Assembly: GCA_016779935.1 (NCBI GenBank)
Contig: JADHMQ010000005.1
Location: 1 to 64,000, forward strand
Direction of reading: 5' to 3'
Source: Flavobacteriales bacterium
Lineage (GTDB): Bacteria; Bacteroidota; Bacteroidia; Flavobacteriales; UBA7312
DNA length: 64,000 nt
Part shown: positions 45,519 through 53,628 of the stretch, one piece after another
Position numbering within the stretch: position 1 is the stretch's first letter
Layout: the number at the start of each line of letters is the position of its first letter
The notes under the pieces: model-generated
The model's input: only the letters and a program-made list of their open reading frames with translations
What the model was told of the DNA's origin: nothing
Databases searched by the model: none
Position numbers and translations under genes: made by a program

Positions 45519-45953
45519 ATGAAATCTATAACTTTATTATTTGGGCTATTATTTAGCCTATCAACTTTTGCTCAATCTGATGCTATTTTGGGTGAGTGGT
45601 ATACAGCTGATAAAGACGCTGTTGTAACTATATTTTCTGAAGGAGATTCTTTTTCAGGGAAAACCACATGGATGAAAGAGCCTAATGACAGTAAGGGCAA
45701 TCCAAAGTTAGATAAAGAAAATCCAGATGAGGATTTAAGAAGCAGAAAACGTATGGGGCTAAAAATTATGCAAGATTTTGTATATAAAGGAGATAATGTC
45801 TGGGAAGATGGGAAGATATACAAGCCTTCTAATGGCAAAACATACGGTGGAACTGCCACTCTAGTTAATAAGAATACTCTTGAGCTCGAAGGTTATTTAA
45901 TAAGTCTTCCATTCATTGGAAAAACTTCTACATGGACTAGAAAAACTGACTAA
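45519..45953 (+). CDS. DUF2147 family secreted protein
   Basis: 144 residues from ATG 45519; an in-frame TTG at 45471 gives an extension without signal-peptide character. A signal peptide (MKSITLLFGLLFSLSTFAQ) precedes the DUF2147 core: ILGEWYTADKDAVVTIF, DLRSRKRMGLKIMQDF and WEDGKIYKPSNGKTYGGTA. The family is a small periplasmic or surface beta-barrel protein with no known function. Monocistronic, just downstream of the putative small RNA. Confidence 0.87.
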   Translation: MKSITLLFGLLFSLSTFAQSDAILGEWYTADKDAVVTIFSEGDSFSGKTTWMKEPNDSKGNPKLDKENPDEDLRSRKRMGLKIMQDFVYKGDNVWEDGKIYKPSNGKTYGGTATLVNKNTLELEGYLISLPFIGKTSTWTRKTD

Positions 45954-45983
45954 TCACTTTTTATTTTTTTCTCTCTAATAGCT

Positions 45984-45991
45984 TATCTTTG
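45984..45991 (+). promoter_or_regulatory. Putative -7 box (TATCTTTG) for ribBA-tsaD
   Basis: Perfect TAnnTTTG match 17 bases before the ribBA start, in a 55-base spacer too short to hold an FMN riboswitch. Confidence 0.45.
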
Positions 45992-46008
45992 CACCAAAAT
46001 TACTCGTA

Positions 46009-47220
46009 ATGCTAAATACGATAGAAGAAGCTATTGAGGACATCAAAGCTGGAAAGGTAGTCATCGTTGTTGATGACGAAGATAGAGAGAACGAAGGTGA
46101 TTTTCTGGCAGCAGCCGATAAGGTAACCCCTGAAATGATAAATTTTATGGCCACGCATGGGCGTGGTCTTATTTGTGCCCCTATTGTAGAAGACCGCTGT
46201 GAGGAACTTGGTTTAGAGTTAATGGTGGGTAAAAATACTGCCGAATACGAAACTCCTTTTACAATATCTGTTGACCTTATCGGTCACGGTTGTACTACAG
46301 GTATTTCGGCTAGCGACCGATCCAAAACTATAAAAGCCCTTGTAGACCCTAATACACGTCCAAGCGAATTAGGTAAACCTGGACATATTTTCCCTCTTAA
46401 AGCCAGAAAGGGTGGTGTACTACGCCGAGCTGGACATACAGAAGCTGCAATTGATTTAGCACGATTGGCAGGTCTATACCCCGCTGGCGTTATTGTTGAA
46501 ATAATGAATGAAGATGGCTCAATGGCTAGACTTCCAGAGCTAAAATTGATAGCTAATAAACATCAATTAAAAATCATCACTATAAAAGACTTGATTGCCT
46601 ATAGAATCAAGAATGAAAGCCTTATCGAAAAGCTAATTGATGTAAATCTACCTACAGAAATTGGCGAATTTAAACTTCATGCTTTTCGTCAAGTTACTAA
46701 TAACCAAACCCATTTAGCATTAGTTAAAGGTGAATGGGAAGAAGATGAGTCCATATTGGTTAGAGTTCACTCCTCTTGTATTACTGGTGATATCTTTGGC
46801 TCATGCCGATGCGATTGCGGGCCACAGCTGGAAGCCGCAATGTCTATGGTTGAAAAACAAGGCAAAGGCGTTATTGTTTATATGAATCAAGAAGGTAGAG
46901 GAATTGGCCTATTGAATAAGCTAAAAGCCTACAAATTACAAGAGCAAGGAAGGGATACCGTTGAAGCTAATGAAGAATTAGGCTTCAAAGCAGATACTAG
47001 AGATTATGGTGTTGGCGCCCAAATTTTAAGAAGTTTAGACGTTCATAAAATAAAATTGATGAGCAACAACCCTAAAAAACGTTCTGGACTTATTGGATAT
47101 GGCCTTGAAATTGTTGAAAATATTGCCCTCGAGATTGAATCCAACGAACACAATGCCTTTTATCTTAAAACCAAAAGAGATAAGATGGGACACCGATTGC
47201 CTAATTTAAATGATGAGTAA
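46009..47220 (+). CDS. ribBA: Bifunctional riboflavin enzyme RibBA (DHBP synthase / GTP cyclohydrolase II)
   Basis: 403 residues supplying both precursors of riboflavin. The N-terminal DHBP synthase half has [10 protein letters not shown] (22-31) and GRGLICAPI (51-59), [17 protein letters not shown]. The C-terminal cyclohydrolase half has [20 protein letters not shown] with zinc ligands at Cys257, Cys268 and Cys270 matching the classical three-Cys site, and [16 protein letters not shown]. Both active sites appear intact. tsaD follows with an 8-base overlap (ATGAGTAA). Confidence 0.96.
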   Translation: MLNTIEEAIEDIKAGKVVIVVDDEDRENEGDFLAAADKVTPEMINFMATHGRGLICAPIVEDRCEELGLELMVGKNTAEYETPFTISVDLIGHGCTTGISASDRSKTIKALVDPNTRPSELGKPGHIFPLKARKGGVLRRAGHTEAAIDLARLAGLYPAGVIVEIMNEDGSMARLPELKLIANKHQLKIITIKDLIAYRIKNESLIEKLIDVNLPTEIGEFKLHAFRQVTNNQTHLALVKGEWEEDESILVRVHSSCITGDIFGSCRCDCGPQLEAAMSMVEKQGKGVIVYMNQEGRGIGLLNKLKAYKLQEQGRDTVEANEELGFKADTRDYGVGAQILRSLDVHKIKLMSNNPKKRSGLIGYGLEIVENIALEIESNEHNAFYLKTKRDKMGHRLPNLNDE

Positions 47221-48238
47221 ACCAATTATCATATTAGGCATTGAATCGTCATGTGACGATACCAGTGCATCCATCATCAAAGATGGTAAAATCTTATCCA
47301 ACGTAATTGGAAATCAAAAAGTTCACGAAAAATATGGAGGCGTAGTCCCTGAGTTAGCTTCCAGAGCTCACCTGCAAAATATAATACCAGTAGTACATCA
47401 AGCTATTGAAGAGTCAGGTATTAATAAAAAAGACATTTCTGCAGTAGGGTTTACTCGAGGACCTGGACTTTTAGGGTCATTATTAGTAGGCGTATCCTTT
47501 GCTAAATCTTTCGCTTTAGCAAATAATATTCCACTAATAGACGTAAACCATATGCAAGGGCATATTTTAGCACACTTTATAAAGGATAAAGACGGTAACG
47601 GTAATCCCCCAAAATTTCCTTTTTTATGTCTAACCGTTTCTGGTGGACATACTCAAATAGTAAAAGTCAATGATACCCTTGATTTCGATTTAATAGGTGA
47701 AACCATAGACGATGCTGCTGGTGAAGCATTTGACAAATCGGCTAAACTTTTAGGTTTACCCTACCCTGGCGGACCACTAATTGATAAATATGCTAAGGAT
47801 GGAAGCCCTACCGCCTACACCTTTGGCATTCCAAAAGTAGATAAGCTAAACTTCAGTTTTAGTGGACTTAAGACAAGTATCTTGTATTTCATTAATAAGG
47901 AGACTAAAGAAAATCCAAATTTTATTAGCGAAAACAGGAATGACATCTGTGCCTCAATTCAACATAGCATCATTAATATCTTGATGAAAAAACTAGAGAA
48001 GGCTAGCAAAGAAACAGGTATCACTGAAATTGCAATTGCCGGCGGTGTATCGGCAAATTCTGGATTAAGGACTAGACTAAAAGAAATGGAAACTTCACAT
48101 AACTGGAAAACCTATATCCCTCCTTTTTCCTACTGCACTGATAATGCTGGAATGATTGCTATTACCGCTTATTTCAAATTTCTTGAAAGTGATTTCTGCG
48201 ACCAGTCAATAACTGCTAAGGCAAGAATGTCTGTTTAG
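47213..48238 (+). CDS. tsaD: tRNA N6-threonylcarbamoyltransferase TsaD
   Basis: Catalytic subunit of the complex that makes t6A37 in ANN-decoding tRNAs; essential in most bacteria. About 341 residues from ATG 47213 ([18 protein letters not shown]); an ATG three bases upstream is equally possible. Iron-binding residues are in HMQGHILAH, with [27 protein letters not shown], and [12 protein letters not shown]. Coupled to ribBA by an 8-base overlap. TsaB and TsaE are not in the window. The 159 bases after it (48239-48397) hold no recognised feature. Confidence 0.96.
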   Translation: MSKPIIILGIESSCDDTSASIIKDGKILSNVIGNQKVHEKYGGVVPELASRAHLQNIIPVVHQAIEESGINKKDISAVGFTRGPGLLGSLLVGVSFAKSFALANNIPLIDVNHMQGHILAHFIKDKDGNGNPPKFPFLCLTVSGGHTQIVKVNDTLDFDLIGETIDDAAGEAFDKSAKLLGLPYPGGPLIDKYAKDGSPTAYTFGIPKVDKLNFSFSGLKTSILYFINKETKENPNFISENRNDICASIQHSIINILMKKLEKASKETGITEIAIAGGVSANSGLRTRLKEMETSHNWKTYIPPFSYCTDNAGMIAITAYFKFLESDFCDQSITAKARMSV

Positions 48239-48397
48239 CAAGTTATACAACAAAAACTTTGAAACTAGCACGAAGATTTTGCTTTGTAAACTCACTCATT
48301 ATGTCGTGATAATAATTAGGCTATGTGGACCAAAGCGTTCTTATTTCGAACAATTTTTGAAAAGTTTAACTTAAAGAGATTATAAAGTTTGCAAAAT

Positions 48398-49360
48398 CTA
48401 TAAATCTAAAATCCAACCAAAGACTAAAGGTGCAACTATTGAAGCATCAGACTCAACTATGAATTTTGGAGTATTTGCCCCCAACTTACCCCAAGTAATT
48501 TTTTCATTGGGCACTGCTCCTGAATATGAACCATAACTTGTAGTAGAATCTGATATTTGACAGAAATAAGTCCATAAAGGCACATCATCCATTTCCAAAT
48601 CTTGATGCAACATAGGCACAACACAAATAGGAAAATCTCCAGCAATTCCTCCTCCTACTTGAAAGAACCCTATACCATTTTGAGAATTATTGATATACCA
48701 ATTGGCAAACCACTGCATATATTCAATACCCGACTTCATGGTAGAAGTGCTGAGATCGCCTTTAATACAATAAGAGGTGAAAATATTTCCAAGAGTACTG
48801 TCCTCCCATCCAGGAACGAGTATTGGAATTCCTTTTTCGGCAGCTGCCAAAACCCAACTATTTTCAGGGTTGATTTGATAGTACTTCTCCATACTGCCAG
48901 ATATCAGAAGGTCATACATAAACTCATGAGGAAACTTTCGAACACTGTCGCTATGAGCTTGCTGCCAAATTTCAAAAATATGTGTTTGTATTCTTCTAAA
49001 AGCCTCTTCTTCAGGAATACATGTGTCAGTTACCCTGTTTAGACCTTGATTAAGCAATTCTTCTTCTTGATGAGGGGTTAAATCTCTATAATTGGGAATT
49101 CTTTTATAAAAATCATGAGCGACCAAATTCATGATATCTTCTTCTAAATTTGCGCCAGTACAAGAGATGATATGCACTTTGTCTTGACGAATCATTTGAG
49201 CTAAGGAAATACCTATTTCGGCCGTACTCATAGCACCAGCAAGAGTAATCATCATTTTATTTCCATTAGCCAATGCCATTTCATATCCCTTTGAGGCATC
49301 AACTATTGATGCGGCATTAAAATGCTTAAAGTGCGTATTCATAAATTGCTTAATACTCAT
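48398..49360 (-). CDS. Deoxyhypusine-synthase-like protein (polyamine-linked)
   Basis: 320 residues of the deoxyhypusine synthase fold. The N-terminal ITLAGAMSTAEIGISLAQMI and ISCTGANLEEDI, the middle NSWVLAAAEKGIPILVPGWEDS and FFQVGGGIAGDFPI, and ITWGKLGANTPKF are visible. Lys292 in WGKL corresponds to the Lys that forms the imine with the aminobutyl group in eukaryotic DHS. The segment that carries the catalytic His pair in that enzyme (after GGGV) reads AGDFPI here. Bacteria lack eIF5A, so another amine acceptor such as putrescine (giving homospermidine) is likely. It ends a five-gene minus-strand unit with agmatinase one base upstream. Confidence 0.88.
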   Translation of the reverse strand: MSIKQFMNTHFKHFNAASIVDASKGYEMALANGNKMMITLAGAMSTAEIGISLAQMIRQDKVHIISCTGANLEEDIMNLVAHDFYKRIPNYRDLTPHQEEELLNQGLNRVTDTCIPEEEAFRRIQTHIFEIWQQAHSDSVRKFPHEFMYDLLISGSMEKYYQINPENSWVLAAAEKGIPILVPGWEDSTLGNIFTSYCIKGDLSTSTMKSGIEYMQWFANWYINNSQNGIGFFQVGGGIAGDFPICVVPMLHQDLEMDDVPLWTYFCQISDSTTSYGSYSGAVPNEKITWGKLGANTPKFIVESDASIVAPLVFGWILDL

Positions 49361-49361
49361 A

Positions 49362-50204
49362 TTATTTGTTTAAAATGAAACTTAATATTTTGTACAATAA
49401 TTTTGCTGCTGTAAAATTAGCATGATTATAATTTGGATTAGGACATAGCTCAACGATATCAAAACCAACGATAGTTTTGTTTTGGCTAATAGCTTTTACT
49501 GCTCCAATGAGTTGTTGCCAACTCATTCCTCCAGGTTCAGGGGTTCCAGTAGCTGGCATTATGCTAGGGTCCAAAGCATCAAGATCAATTGTAATATAGA
49601 CATTATCATGGAGTTTTTGACTAAACTGTTTCCAATTGTAATCTTCTGAAATCTGGTGAGAAAAGATCACTTTATCCATATTCATCCATTGTTTTTCAGA
49701 GATATCCATGCTTCTAATTCCTATTTGATGCAAATCCGTATTTTTGCTTGCCCAATGTAAAGCACAAGCGTGATTGTATTCAGATCCCTCGTATGTTTCT
49801 CTTAAATCAGCATGAGCATCGAATTGAACCACACTCAAATTAGAATATTTTTTTTTGAAAGCCTGTAATATTCCTATGGATACAGAATGTTCGCCTCCTA
49901 AAAAAGCTAATAACTTATCTTCTTTAAGTAGGTTTTGTGTAAATCGATAGATATTGTTGTTGGTTAATGTTGGATTACTTAAAATAGGTATTGGTTTTGA
50001 CAAAAATATACCATGTTTATAGGTTTCCTGCTGTGTTTCTATATCATACAACTCCAAATACAATGCTGCATCGAGCAAGGCTTGTGGTCCCTTATCGGCT
50101 CCTTTCATCCATGTACTCGTGACATCATATGGAACGGGTATTATAATTGCTCGAGCGCTGTTTAGCTGAGCATATTCTGACGGTATTCCTGCAAAAGTAT
50201 TCAT
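49362..50204 (-). CDS. speB: Agmatinase (ureohydrolase family)
   Basis: 280 residues. Splits agmatine to putrescine and urea with two Mn ions. All metal ligands are present: GGEHSVSIG (His106), DAHADLR (Asp129, His131, Asp133), DLDALDP (Asp207, Asp209). PATGTPEPGG is the family C-terminal signature. The neighbours, arginine decarboxylase one base upstream and a DHS-like enzyme one base downstream, support agmatine as the substrate over arginine or formiminoglutamate; formiminoglutamase cannot be excluded from sequence alone, but ftcD already serves that step. Confidence 0.88.
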   Translation of the reverse strand: MNTFAGIPSEYAQLNSARAIIIPVPYDVTSTWMKGADKGPQALLDAALYLELYDIETQQETYKHGIFLSKPIPILSNPTLTNNNIYRFTQNLLKEDKLLAFLGGEHSVSIGILQAFKKKYSNLSVVQFDAHADLRETYEGSEYNHACALHWASKNTDLHQIGIRSMDISEKQWMNMDKVIFSHQISEDYNWKQFSQKLHDNVYITIDLDALDPSIMPATGTPEPGGMSWQQLIGAVKAISQNKTIVGFDIVELCPNPNYNHANFTAAKLLYKILSFILNK

Positions 50205-50205
50205 T

Positions 50206-51585
50206 CTAATAACCTAATATTTTTAGCATATGATTGGCATTTTGTTCTTCGGCAAAAACCTTAATATTATGGTTTTTGTCAATAATTATATGTTTTGGCG
50301 AAGGTATTAAACAATGTTTTATCCCGCCATAACCAGAAATTGATTCTTGATAGGCACCCATATTAAAAAAACCAATCAATAGGGGTTTTAAATGGTCGTA
50401 CTTAGGTAAATAAATAGCATTGGTGTGCTGTTCTGAATTATAGTAATCGTCTCCATCACAAGTAATTCCTCCAAGTAAAACTCTTTCATATTCTTCATCC
50501 CAATTATTAATGGCTAACATTATATAACGTTTATTAATGGACCAAGTATCGGGTAAGGTCGTAATAAATGAAGAGTTTATTATATTCCATCGCTCTTTAT
50601 CATTTTGTTTTTTTTGTGCAAGCACTTGGTATAGTATAAATCCCGATTCTGCTACGGTATAAGAGCCAAATTCTGTATATAAATTAGGATAAGGTACATT
50701 TTTACTATCACAACTTTCTTGAATGGCTTTTACAATTTCATAAATCATGTAGTCATAGGAAAAATTGTCTAATAACGAATTTTTGACTGGAAATCCCCCT
50801 CCTAAATTTAAGCCTTTTAAAGATGGTTGAAGTTGATGCAACTGCAAATAACATTCCATACATTTATGCAGTTCATTCCAATAATGTAAAGTGTCTCTTA
50901 TACCAGCATTTATGAAAAAATGTAACAACTCAAGACTAAATTTTTGTGAATCATGAATGTTGTCCAAGTAGAATTGTTGTATTTTATCAATTCTAACCCC
51001 TAACCTCGACGTATAAAACTCAAATTTTGGATCTTCGTCAGTAGCTATTCTAATTCCAATTTTAAGAGTATTATTGAGTAGAGGTTCTATGAACTCTAGT
51101 TCGTGATAATCGTCAACAATTAAAGTAATGTTTTTAAATCCTTTATTGGCTAAATGAGCAATGGCTGATAGATAGGTTTCTGTCTTATATCCATTACAAA
51201 TAATCAAATGATCTACATCTATTTTGTTAGTATCATAAAGTTTATTTACAATATCAATGTCAAAAGTTGAAGAAGTTTCAATAAAACAATTTTCCTCTAA
51301 AATGGCGTCAATAACAAATGAAAAGTGAGAACTTTTAGTGCAATATCCATAATGATAATCAGCATTGTAATGAAGTGTCTCAAAAGCCTGTTTAAAACCC
51401 TTTTTTGCCTGTATAATACGTTCTTTAATAAGTGGTAAATAACTGACACGTAAAGGAGAGCCGTATTTTTTATGAAGATCAACTAAATTTATATCATTGA
51501 AATGAAGTTGATTATTTTTTACAGTAAAAGGTGACTGAGGAAAGTCGAAGTTTTGATAAATCCAATCTATATAGGTTGTCTTCAT
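50206..51585 (-). CDS. speA: Arginine decarboxylase, PLP fold-type III (SpeA-like, short form)
   Basis: 459 residues. Converts arginine to agmatine in the cytoplasm. The alanine-racemase-like barrel has the likely Schiff-base Lys84 in YGYCTKSSHF, IETSSTFDID, LIICNGYK, IGIRIATDE, the phosphate-binding GLNLGGGFPV and a C-terminal GGITCDGDDYY motif with the Cys-Asp pair used for substrate binding. It is much shorter than E. coli SpeA (about 650 residues) but matches the length common in Bacteroidota. Its start overlaps the upstream gene stop by one base (TAATG). Confidence 0.88.
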   Translation of the reverse strand: MKTTYIDWIYQNFDFPQSPFTVKNNQLHFNDINLVDLHKKYGSPLRVSYLPLIKERIIQAKKGFKQAFETLHYNADYHYGYCTKSSHFSFVIDAILEENCFIETSSTFDIDIVNKLYDTNKIDVDHLIICNGYKTETYLSAIAHLANKGFKNITLIVDDYHELEFIEPLLNNTLKIGIRIATDEDPKFEFYTSRLGVRIDKIQQFYLDNIHDSQKFSLELLHFFINAGIRDTLHYWNELHKCMECYLQLHQLQPSLKGLNLGGGFPVKNSLLDNFSYDYMIYEIVKAIQESCDSKNVPYPNLYTEFGSYTVAESGFILYQVLAQKKQNDKERWNIINSSFITTLPDTWSINKRYIMLAINNWDEEYERVLLGGITCDGDDYYNSEQHTNAIYLPKYDHLKPLLIGFFNMGAYQESISGYGGIKHCLIPSPKHIIIDKNHNIKVFAEEQNANHMLKILGY

Positions 51586-51833
51586 TACAATTCTGAAATA
51601 TCTAAATCGTCTATTGTTTCAAAGTTATCATCCTCATCAAAATTATTAACTTCTTCATTGGCTAAATCGAGTGGAATAAGGTACTGGATGTCAACCTTAT
51701 TAAGAAAAACAGCTTGTAACTTTTGCTCCTTAAAGCTGACTTCAATTTTTTGAGGATTTTCAGAAAGTTTTCTGAGAACTTCTTGTTTTAAACTACCATC
51801 CAGTTTAGAAAAAGGAATAATCTTTCTAATCAT
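51585..51833 (-). CDS. Small protein of unknown function in the polyamine operon, acidic C-terminus
   Basis: 82 residues from ATG 51833, which overlaps the upstream stop as ATGATTAG; an ATG at 51839 would add two residues. The N-terminal ~50 residues (IIPFSKLDGSLKQEVLRKL, KIEVSFKEQKLQAVFLNKV) look like a small mixed fold, then the chain becomes strongly acidic (NNFDEDDNFETIDDLDISEL). I do not recognise a family. No signal peptide or membrane helix. Its tight coupling to speA suggests a role in the same pathway, perhaps as a polyamine-sensing or inhibitory partner given its acidity, but this is conjecture. Confidence 0.6.
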   Translation of the reverse strand: MIRKIIPFSKLDGSLKQEVLRKLSENPQKIEVSFKEQKLQAVFLNKVDIQYLIPLDLANEEVNNFDEDDNFETIDDLDISEL

Positions 51834-52263
51834 TGTCATAAAATTTATTATACATATCTTTTGTAGCTATCAATACCTCTATTAATTGATCAAATTGTGA
51901 ACCAGAAATTTTATCCGATATTATAAGCATATTATTTGCATCAACATAATCGATGTGTGATTGAAAATCTGTATTAACCTTGTCAATACCTTTATTGAGA
52001 AAGTACTGATTAACGTCAAGTCCTAAAAAATCTGCTTTTAAAATTAGGTCAATGAGAGGGTCATTATCAACTTTAAATTTTCTAAAAATAAATACGCTAT
52101 CAATTTCCATAGCATCCGCATGCTTAGAAAAATCAGCATAATAACTAGGTTCAACATTATCTTCAAAAAATATTCGATAATCTAATCCAATAATTTCATA
52201 TGTTGGAAAGTATAGCGGAAGCTTACTAATTAAGGGGTCATTTTTAAAAAATAAAAACTTCAT
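51826..52263 (-). CDS. Protein of unknown function, first gene of the polyamine operon
   Basis: 145 residues, soluble, mixed alpha/beta, not recognised. Text such as MKFLFFKNDPLISKLPLYFP, FADFSKHADAMEID-like and FIFRKFKVDNDPLIDLILKA suggests a compact domain with a hydrophobic core. No signal peptide. It overlaps the 82-residue protein by eight bases and is the first gene of the operon, so it is expressed with the polyamine enzymes. Function unknown. Confidence 0.6.
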   Translation of the reverse strand: MKFLFFKNDPLISKLPLYFPTYEIIGLDYRIFFEDNVEPSYYADFSKHADAMEIDSVFIFRKFKVDNDPLIDLILKADFLGLDVNQYFLNKGIDKVNTDFQSHIDYVDANNMLIISDKISGSQFDQLIEVLIATKDMYNKFYDND

Positions 52264-52431
52264 ATATAAAACTAATTTAATTGTAATTATACTTACAAAT
52301 TAAAATTATTTAGAAGTAATTAATTTAATTTATATATATTTAAGTAAATATTAATGTAATTTGTTATATTTAAAAAATAAATCGCTTTTTAAAACTTTAT
52401 AATATTGATTTAAAGAAATTTTTTCTGCTGT
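52264..52431. other. Very AT-rich regulatory spacer between polyamine operon and Lrp-type regulator
   Basis: 168 bases that are nearly all A and T, with several ATTTAATT-like patches. The divergent arrangement with an Lrp/AsnC gene makes it the likely operator for that regulator. No clear TAnnTTTG box was found for either direction. Confidence 0.4.
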
Positions 52432-52887
52432 ATGGATGCCATTGACAAAAAAATATTGAAATATTTACAACAAAATTCTAATTTTTCGATAAAAGAAATC
52501 GCTAGTAATGTCGGATTAAGTATTACTCCGGTGTATGAACGAATAAAAAAAATGGAAAAAGATGGTATAATCAAAAACTATTCTGCAATTTTAGACCCAT
52601 TAAAATTGGGAGTTAAAATAATTATTATTGTTAACATTACAATTAAAGAACATAATCATACTAAAAGAAATGAATTTGTTAATAGTATTTTATCCTATGA
52701 TGAAATATGCGAACTATACCACACCTCTGGAGCTTATGATTTTATGGCAAAAATAAGAATGAGTTCAGTTGAAGAATACAAAGATTTTTTGATTACAAAA
52801 TTGTCATCTATTCCAAACATAAACGATATTGAAAGTCAAATCGTACTTGAGGAAATGAAATTTACAACAGAGATTATACTTGATTAA
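52432..52887 (+). CDS. Lrp/AsnC family transcriptional regulator
   Basis: 151 residues, the standard length. The N-terminal helix-turn-helix (MDAIDKKILKYLQQNSNFSI, IASNVGLSITPVYERIKKM, DGIIKNYSAILDP) is followed by a RAM/AsnC ligand-binding domain (about 65-145; GAYDFMAKIRMSSVEEY). Such proteins bind DNA as dimers or octamers and respond to amino acids. It diverges from the polyamine operon, so arginine or a related amino acid may be its effector; autoregulation is common in the family. This link is inferred from position only. Confidence 0.93.
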   Translation: MDAIDKKILKYLQQNSNFSIKEIASNVGLSITPVYERIKKMEKDGIIKNYSAILDPLKLGVKIIIIVNITIKEHNHTKRNEFVNSILSYDEICELYHTSGAYDFMAKIRMSSVEEYKDFLITKLSSIPNINDIESQIVLEEMKFTTEIILD

Positions 52888-52944
52888 TACATTATTATGA
52901 CTTAAACAAAACACTTTTTTTAAATTGTTAGGAATATGTTGGGG

Positions 52945-52984
52945 GAAAAAACAAAACCCCTCAATCTACTAGAGAATGAGGGGG
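52945..52984 (-). terminator. Intrinsic terminator of tRNA-Asp (minus strand)
   Basis: On the minus strand CCCCTCAT and ATTGAGGGG pair around CTCTAGTAGA-like loop bases and are followed by TTTTGTTTTTT. It begins 10 bases after the tRNA-Asp gene. Confidence 0.8.
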
Positions 52985-52993
52985 CGTTGTAAG

Positions 52994-53068
52994 TGGGCAA
53001 TACTGGATTCGAACCAGTGACCCCTACCCTGTCAAGGTAGTGCTCTAAACCAACTGAGCTAATTGCCC
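52994..53068 (-). tRNA. tRNA-Asp (anticodon GTC)
   Basis: 75 nucleotides. Acceptor GGGCAAT/ATTGCCC with discriminator A, D-arm GCTC...GAGC, anticodon arm CTACC-TTGACAG-GGTAG (anticodon GTC) and T-arm ACTGG-TTCGAAT-CCAGT. CCA not encoded. Confidence 0.96.
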
Positions 53069-53085
53069 AATAATATCTTCCAAAA

Positions 53086-53445
53086 TTAGTAATTATAAAA
53101 AATAAGAAAAATAAATTTTAATAGCAATCTATTAACAGGATGAAAATTAATTGAAGCAAAAACGTCTCCGTACATCTTAACAACATATCTGTTCAGTTCA
53201 AACACAATAACGACAACTACCACTGTAAATACTGAGGGATGACGACAAATAAAAGAATCTTGGAGATTAACATCTGGAATAATGTTCGTTAAATACGGCA
53301 CACAAAAGCCTAGTAAAGGAACTATTATCAACCTAACCCAATAGTCATTGTGTAAATCTAAAACACGATAATTCATAAAACAACAAACGAATTTAGCAGC
53401 TATCAAAAACACATAAATAATAGAAAAGAATTGGTCATCGAACAA
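53086..53445 (-). CDS. Possible small integral membrane protein of unknown function
   Basis: 119 residues starting MFDDQFFSIIYVFLIAAKF, with four hydrophobic segments (about 5-25, 35-55, 68-85 and 105-117). No family recognised. The open frame occupies the otherwise empty space between tRNA-Asp and hemH, codon use looks ordinary, and hydrophobic spacing fits a membrane protein. It may instead be chance coding in AT-rich DNA; the C-terminal text LLKFIFLIFYNY is of low complexity. Confidence 0.4.
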   Translation of the reverse strand: MFDDQFFSIIYVFLIAAKFVCCFMNYRVLDLHNDYWVRLIIVPLLGFCVPYLTNIIPDVNLQDSFICRHPSVFTVVVVVIVFELNRYVVKMYGDVFASINFHPVNRLLLKFIFLIFYNY

Positions 53446-53604
53446 AAACTTCTATTCATCCGGTTATAATAGCGTTTCATCAAAGAAATCGCTCGAATTA
53501 ATACAAAAAAAATAAGAAAACACTAATTTGAATAATTACAGATTATATCGAAATAAATTTATTAAAATTTGAATAAAATACAATGAAATGGAGCTCGAAT
53601 TTCT

Positions 53605-53612
53605 TAAATTTG
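53605..53612 (+). promoter_or_regulatory. Putative -7 box (TAAATTTG) of the heme operon
   Basis: Perfect TAnnTTTG match 16 bases before the hemH start, at the head of eight co-directional heme genes. Confidence 0.45.
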
Positions 53613-53628
53613 CACATATTATTAAACT

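Noticed and set aside
45954-46008. FMN riboswitch before ribBA
   Set aside because: The spacer is only 55 bases and contains just a promoter box; an FMN aptamer needs over 100 bases.
48239-48397. Possible small gene or RNA between tsaD and the DHS-like gene
   Set aside because: No open frame of useful size; the only inverted repeat (GTTC-TTATTTC-GAAC-like) is weak and lacks a T-run.
48602-49042. A 146-codon plus-strand frame opposite the DHS-like gene
   Set aside because: It lies fully antisense to a conserved enzyme and its product has no recognisable motif.
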